Shown piece by piece: positions 58,281 to 64,000 of a stretch of 64,000 nt of DNA. Origin of the DNA: Casuarina equisetifolia (lineage: Eukaryota; Streptophyta; Magnoliopsida; Fagales; Casuarinaceae); contig CM052356.1 in the NCBI GenBank assembly GCA_028551475.1, forward strand, positions 8,521,884 through 8,585,883, written 5' to 3'. Every line of letters begins with the position of its first letter. Position 1 is the stretch's first letter. The notes under the pieces are model-generated. The model was not told the DNA's origin and did not search any database. It was given only the letters and a program-made list of their open reading frames with translations. Made by a program: the position numbers and the translations under genes.

Positions 58281-59747
58281 TGTTGGAAAAAGACATGTTT
58301 TGTTATGACAAATTTTGTTGTTAAATGTATATAAATTTTTTTCATATGTTTATGTGCAAAATAAAATTAAATGAAGTAAAAGGTGTGCAAATTATAATAT
58401 CAATCAATGCTATTATGAATAGGCTAGTTTCCTACATTATAATATATTGCAACATTATTCAAGTTCTAAAAGAATACTTCTTGAACAATAAAAAAGAAAA
58501 TAGACAATATAAGTTGCATGGTATTCATATTAAAAAGAATGTGATGATGGTTCTTATGTTATTGCAGGAGAAAGGTGTATGCAAAAGCTTATATTATAAG
58601 TTTTATATGAAGAGCTTACAAGAAGCATGCCAGTCTAAGCTCACAAGAAGTAAGCTAGTCTAGGCCCGTAAGGAGTAGGTTGATCTAAGCTTGCGAGACA
58701 CGAGCTAACCCAAGACTAATAAAGCATTTAATTAAGAATGTGTCATACCCACTGAAACGATGTTGTTCAACTAAGGCTTGAGTCCCCAAATTCATTTTGC
58801 ACAAATAGAAGCCTTAGCTTCTATTCTATTTAAGACAGCAAAAGAAGCCGTCCTCTCTTTATAGCCGCACGTCCATTTTTCCAACAAGAAGATTTGTAAA
58901 GGAGTTGATCAATTGTTAGGAAAGTTGCTTGAAATGATTGTGTGATGATTAAGGGTTTGATTTGAAACCCTAAGTGATAGAATCATCCTACTCTCTCAAC
59001 AAGAATAAGCCTCTGGTGTTGTCAGTTTTGATAGAAACCTCAAATCAACTTTTATGGTTTGAATCTCATATAAAAGGGTTTTTTGTTTTACAGTTTAAAG
59101 AGTTTTTTGCATGAGATTGTTGAGAAATCGAAAGAAGAAATCAAGATTGATCCTTATATTGTGATTTTGTGAAAAGCTTCAGTGAAATTCTTTAAAAATC
59201 ATATTCTTATGATTGTATACTCTTGTATACACTTGTTTATGTTTTGACTAAATTTTGATTATTATTTACACATAAACTTTGTTGTAAATTTGAAACCCTA
59301 ATTTGCTAAAATTTAGGGGTTTCGTGATTAAAGCTTGTATTAGCACTTTGTATCTTTAATCAACTCTTTGATTAGCAATATCCCTCACAAACTATACATT
59401 ATTTGGAGGTTTGCTCTTGTAACAAGGTTGAGACAACCTTTGATTGTAACCTTAAAGTTTTGTGATTCCTTTGAAGAGGAATTGAAAGGATTAGGAGAAC
59501 ATTTTCTCTTAATCAGTGAGTAAAGTGGACTTTAACTAGTTAGGTTGAAGGAAAAAGAGGATGGACATAGATGTGAGTGCTGAACCATTGTGGTAAATCT
59601 TGTGTTTGTGCTTATTGTCCATTATTGTTTAACTTTATTGTTTATATTGCTACCTAGTGTATTGTTTGAGTTTGTTGAAGCCAAATTAATAGACTTTGAA
59701 TTGAATAACCAATTCACCCCCTTCTTGGTTGGCTTTTATACCTAGCA
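58281..59747. mobile_element. Solo LTR, copia-like (possibly SIRE/Maximus type), 1,467 bp, nested
   Basis: It begins TGTTGGAAAA and ends CCTAGCA. The flanks CCTTA (58,276-58,280) and CCTTG (59,748-59,752) form a one-mismatch 5-bp duplication. The same place in element 1 is uninterrupted ('agccttgttgtc'). A stretch near the end, 'ccaattcacccccttcttgg', resembles the 3' ends of SIRE/Maximus-type LTRs. No internal coding part is present. The 112-aa open frame inside it is not a gene. Confidence 0.8.
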
Positions 59748-60875
59748 CCTTGTTGTCACAATATAAAGTCATTGGGTGGGGTACTTCAACCCCTATGTCT
59801 CCTAGAAGGCCTAACAACCAAATGATTTTGCAGGATGTATAAGTCATGGCTTGATATTCTACTTTTGTATAAGAAAGTGAAACCACTTCTAGTTTCTTGC
59901 TTTTACAAGAGATAAATGCATCTCCAAGCATAACATAAAAGCCAATGATTGATTTTTTGCCAACCTTGCAAGTAGCATAGTCTGAATCACAGTATGCTTT
60001 CATCTTATAACCTTTTGAAGTGGGAATGAATAAACTAGTGCCTAGGTAGCTCTTCAAGTATCTTGCCAATTTAATGGTTGCTTCTTAATGAGATTTCTTG
60101 GGTGAATCCATAAACTAAGCCAAGTTGTGCACTAAATATGAAATATCATATCTTGTGATGTTATGGTAGTTCAACTTTCCTATGAGTTGTTAATAGTTTA
60201 GTATGTCATTAAGAAATAGATCATCATCTTGGGGTACTTGTGCTCCTTAATCATGCTTGAATGTGGTTAGCAACAAGTTAGTGTCCATGAGGTTGTCAAC
60301 TGGCTTGGTTCCCCTAAGTCCCATTTCATTTATGAATTCCAAAATGTACTTATGCTGACTTAAGTGAATCCCCTTATTATCTCTAAAGACCTTAATCCCA
60401 AGAAAAAACTTGAGATCTCCTAAGTTGTTGATGTGGAAAACAAAGTGGAGATGTACCTTTAATTCTTGTATGCCTTTAGTGTCATTATCAGTAATGAGTA
60501 TATCATCAACATAAATCATGAGGATGACCATAAGATTACCTCTTTGTTTGCCAAATAGTGAGGTGTCATGCATGAAGTTCTAATATCCAACTACAAGCAG
60601 TGCCTTTGTGAATTTTTCATACCACTATTAATTGCTTGCTTAAGTCCGTAAATAGACTTCTTCAACCTACAAACTTTCCAATGTTCTTTGTTGGATCACG
60701 TGGTGGAAGCCTTATATAAACATCTTCATCTAAATTTACTTGTAGAAAGACATTGTTGACATTTATTTAGTGGATATCCTAATGCTGTTAAGCTGCTAAT
60801 GAAAGAGCACACTTAATTGTGATATGCTTTACAACTAGGGCAAAATCTCATGATAATCCACTCATTCTTTCTAAC

Positions 60876-62147
60876 TGATAACTCTATTTTTATAAAGTTT
60901 TTTTTTACTATTTTAGGATATAAATAATATAATTTTATGAGATAATATTTGATTTTTCATATATTTATTCAAATCTTTATTGTTTATGTAGCAAACCCTA
61001 AAAGAGATGAAAAGCAAGACACATGAGGAATAAAAGAAAAAAAAAGAAAGAAGAAAAGAAAAGAAAGGCAACATGTGAAAGGGAAGGAAAAAGATAAAAA
61101 GGACAAGAGAGGAAATAAAGGAAAAGGCAACGTGAATTGTGAATGGGGGATCTAGGGCATACTACCCAAAGGGAGATACAAAAAAGCAACGTGAATTTTG
61201 AAAGAAAGGAGGTGTCGCGTACGAGAAAGAAAAGAGAGGGAAGAAAGAAAAAAAAAAAAGGAGAAAACATGTGCTATTGTCGGAACTAAGGAAGAGAGAG
61301 AAAAATCAAAGAAGAAAGAGAAAACCAAGGAAGAAAAAGTGGAATAGAGGCATGAAAGCTTCCCTCTACTCCATATCATTCCTAATTTTAGTTTGATTTG
61401 TAGGAATTTTGCAAAGATTTCTTAAAAAAAAAACAGTATGGTGACAACTTTCTTATTTTTTATTTAAGATTTTTTGTTTAATTTCTACATTACTTTGGTT
61501 TATCATTTCATTAATGCTTTTAAGTGATTGGCCACCACTTGAATGATTTGATGTGCATGTTTGAGACTGAGAGGTAATAATATGTAATTTCTTTTTATAA
61601 TATATAACCATGAATTAAATATGGATAAACATATACCATGTTATTTGTATGGCTTTTGGTGATAAGATTATTGAAAAATTTATTGTAAACGAGGAATGTT
61701 CACAAATCCTAATGCATTTGGTTTGTTTCAATTCACATATAGAGATATAGTGAATTACTGAACTAAATAGGTTTATTATACCTAGACATAGGATAATAAA
61801 TAAATTAAAAAATTCCACCATCACATAGGTATTATTGTTCTTGTAAGTATAAACTATGGAAATTCATATATAGTAGTTATGGTAAAATTGGATACTCTAA
61901 CATGTTTCTTATATTGATTTTTCTTACTTGGATTCAATTTCAATTAGTCTTGAATTTTTGTTTTGGAAATTTTGAATTTTAATTCATCATTAACTACCTT
62001 TTAATTTGCTAGATAAATTTTAGGATTAATTCATTGTTAGTACTTAATTAGTCTAGTATTCACCAATCTCTGTGAGACGATACTTTTCTTATCATTATAT
62101 TACTTGTTCAACATGTTCACTTACATCTAAATTTCATTGAACAAGTT
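60876..62147. mobile_element. 1.27-kb LTR-like insertion in copia element 2
   Basis: An insertion interrupts copia element 2 where element 1 is continuous. It is flanked by identical TTTCTAAC copies (60,868-60,875 and 62,148-62,155). It starts TGATAACTC and has a long purine-rich block (61,000-61,340). Near its end is 'ctctgtgagacgatac', typical of Tat/Athila-type gypsy LTR ends. A TG...CA end followed exactly by a 5-bp duplication is not met, because the right side reads 'gaacaagttttt' before the repeat. The class is therefore uncertain: solo gypsy LTR, or an 8-bp-duplication DNA element. Confidence 0.6.
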
Positions 62148-63586
62148 TTTCTAACTATATCATTTACTACTAATTTGGCTTTGTAACTTTCCATTGATCC
62201 ATCAGCTTTATACTTGATCTTGCATACCCACTTGTAGCATATGAGTTTTCTTCCTTGTGATAGGCCCACTATATCCATGTATTGTTTACCTTTAGTACCT
62301 TGATCTCCTGTACCATAGCATCTTGCTATCTAGGATTGCCAATCACCTCATGGTGATAGACTGGCTTAATGCCAACAAAAATATATGCAATGAAATGTTG
62401 GTTATCAGTTAGTAAATGCTCATATGAAATGTAGGTCGAGAAAGGGTAAATGGAGGATTTAGTTTCTACTATATTTATTGTGAGGCAGATATAGTTCTTT
62501 AACCATAAAGGTGGTTTGGTATCTTTAATGGAACATCTAGGAAGTGTTTGTGGATGTGATTCTAGGTTATTCTCTTATGCAGGTATGATGTCATCAATGT
62601 CATCATAAAAAAAAAAGTTCATGAGGCTTTGTTAATGGTGGTGGTAGTATAGGTGTGTAGTTCAATTGAGGGGAGAGAGTTATTTCTAGTTGGTGGCAAT
62701 CTAAATTAGTAGTGGGTAGTGATTGTGTGGGGGTAGAAGATATCTTAAAAGTATGGCTTTCTAGGGTCTCTAAAGCGAGTTTAGTCAAAGGTACCTGCAT
62801 GTTAGGTTTTGATTGGCCTCTTACTTGTGAGAAAGGAAAAATGTTCTCATAAAATTTTACATCCCTACTTAAAACCTATCCTTTTCGGGGTTATAAAGCC
62901 TGTAACCCCTATGACTTTGAACATATCCTATGAAAACACTTGGAATTGCTTGAGGGGCAAACTTGTCCTTTGGTCCTACAGTAGTGGTATGGCATAAGCA
63001 CATAAAAGTCTTAAGATGCGAAAACTTAGGTGGTTTTTCAAAAAGTTTTTCAAAGGATGTCATTCCATTCAAGACAGAAGACAACATCCTATTAAAAAGG
63101 TAAGTGGCCTTCAAAATGTATTCCCCTTAGAATTTGTCAGACATTGAGCTTTGAAATTTAAAGCTCATACGACATCCAGAATATGACAATGTTTGCGCTT
63201 AACTACATTATTATGTTGTGGTATGTGCTCACACAAACTTTCATGCCTAATGTCATAAGAGGTGAATAATTGTTTTGTGTACTAATTGAAAAAATAAAGT
63301 GTGTTGTCAGTTCTAACACACTTAACCTCTGTGTTAAACTAGTATCAATTAGAAATCTCATTTGCCTGTGGGAAAGAAAAAAAAGCTTTACTTTAAAACT
63401 TTTTCTCAAAGTGTGAAAACTAAGAATGACTAATAATAACTAATGAGAATGACTAACAAATTGACTTAAGCATTTATTTACCTTTTGCAACTCCTCTTCA
63501 TGGCAAAAACCACGAATGAGATTGGAACTTGAAGAAATGGTTAGAAATGGCCATGATGTTTTACTTGTGCTGTTTCAACACATGAT

Positions 63587-64000
63587 AAGATGGCAGAAAA
63601 AATAATCTGTTCCTTTGGTTTATACTTTTGTCATTTCATGTTTGTTTTATTTATTTCTAGGGTTACGATCATTGTCATGTTCAAGGAGATAATTAAAACC
63701 AGCTGTATGACTGACTCTTTCTTGGGCTATATAATTTTATTCTATAATAATGACACTATTTTAAGTTCTTTTTTTTTTTTGAATTCCTATTTCAACAAAT
63801 ATATATACATGCTAAGACAGCAGAAAAAATAATCTAGTCCTTTGGTCTGTGCTTTTATCCATATCTATTCTATTTATTTCTAGGATCATGGTCATTGTCA
63901 TGATCAATGAGATAATTAAAACCAATTGTACGCCTGACTCATTCTTAGGCTATATAATTTTATTATATAATTAAGGACACTATTTCAAGTTTTTTTTTTC
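63587..64000. repeat. 227-bp tandem duplication running to the window end
   Basis: Two units start near 63,587 and 63,814. Both contain 'gcagaaaaaataatct', 'gagataattaaaacca' and 'ggctatataattttatt'. The second is cut by the window edge, so the array may go on. The origin is unknown; it may belong to the copia flank. Confidence 0.8.

Larger units (their letters stand above)
57698..63340 (-). mobile_element. Ty1/copia element 2, minus strand, interrupted by two insertions
   Basis: Order on the minus strand: integrase 63,114-62,869 (KATYLFNRMLSSVL, HLKTFMCLCH), linker with 62,800-62,603, insertion 62,147-60,876, RT 60,573-60,247 (ILMIYVDDILIT, so the catalytic YVDD is intact; LGDLKFFLGIKV; HKYILEFINEMGL). 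RNase H follows at 60,069-59,748 (AYCDSDYA, CDNK), then a second insertion 59,747-58,281, the pol end 58,280-58,030 and the LTR 58,020-57,698. It is the same family as element 1, judged by shared peptides and LTR. The 5' part (gag, protease, 5' LTR) is not recognised. The whole is defective. Confidence 0.85.

Noticed and set aside
58325..58663. 112-aa + strand open frame
   Set aside because: It lies inside a solo LTR with defined TG...CA ends and target duplication, and has no protein signature.
60998..61379. Minus-strand Phe/Ser/Leu-rich frames, apparently several membrane helices
   Set aside because: They are produced by the purine-rich block on the + strand; composition alone explains them.
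1..64000. CRISPR arrays, bacterial operons, tRNA or rRNA genes
   Set aside because: No regularly spaced repeats with unique spacers, no operon-like spacing, and no cloverleaf or rRNA signature noticed. Spliceosomal introns make this a eukaryotic nuclear sequence.

Overview
This window is plant nuclear DNA, almost certainly from an angiosperm. The genes are rich in introns with plant-type splice sites, several have clear Arabidopsis-type relatives, and the gene-poor flanks are decayed Ty3/gypsy and Ty1/copia LTR retrotransposons. I cannot name the species. All functional genes lie on the + strand. I rebuilt the exons by hand, and each complete multi-exon model closes in frame on its family's expected C-terminus.

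Layout. 1-3,680: two decayed chromovirus-type Ty3/gypsy pol remnants. 5,250-16,250: a 17-coding-exon gene for a ubiquitin-like-domain protein of the BAG6/Scythe-like type (937 aa). 17,217-21,206: CTU1/NCS6/ROL5, the cytosolic tRNA 2-thiolation protein (356 aa), with a textbook AT-AC U12-type intron. 21,790-22,110: a single-exon gene for a 106-aa one-helix membrane protein of unknown function. 25,831-29,821: an SKU5-similar (SKS) multicopper-oxidase-like protein (546 aa) lacking copper ligands. About 31,650-36,456: CCT2, the chaperonin subunit TCP-1 beta (527 aa). 36,062-51,410: a direct tandem duplication with 7.38-kb and 7.97-kb units. It carries the last CCT2 exon, the whole of peroxisomal enoyl-CoA hydratase 2 (ECH2) and downstream DNA. 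51,411-64,000: a retrotransposon graveyard with two related minus-strand Ty1/copia elements, nested LTR-like insertions and a third, intron-containing piece of CCT2.

The functional genes are housekeeping (tRNA wobble thiolation, cytosolic protein folding, ubiquitin-linked protein quality control, peroxisomal fatty-acid oxidation) plus one cell-wall or tip-growth type SKS gene. They share no operon-like logic.

The main story is the recent history of the CCT2-ECH2 locus. The duplication joint shows a clean 6-bp microhomology (ACATGT). Copy A of ECH2 is intact and ends in a PTS1-like SAL tripeptide. Copy B has a 2-nt frameshift in exon 1 and a stop codon just before the last intron, so it is a young pseudogene. 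Copy B also gained a 484-bp solo copia LTR that copy A lacks. I saw no CRISPR array, tRNA or rRNA gene, and no evidence of an undescribed defence or biosynthetic system.
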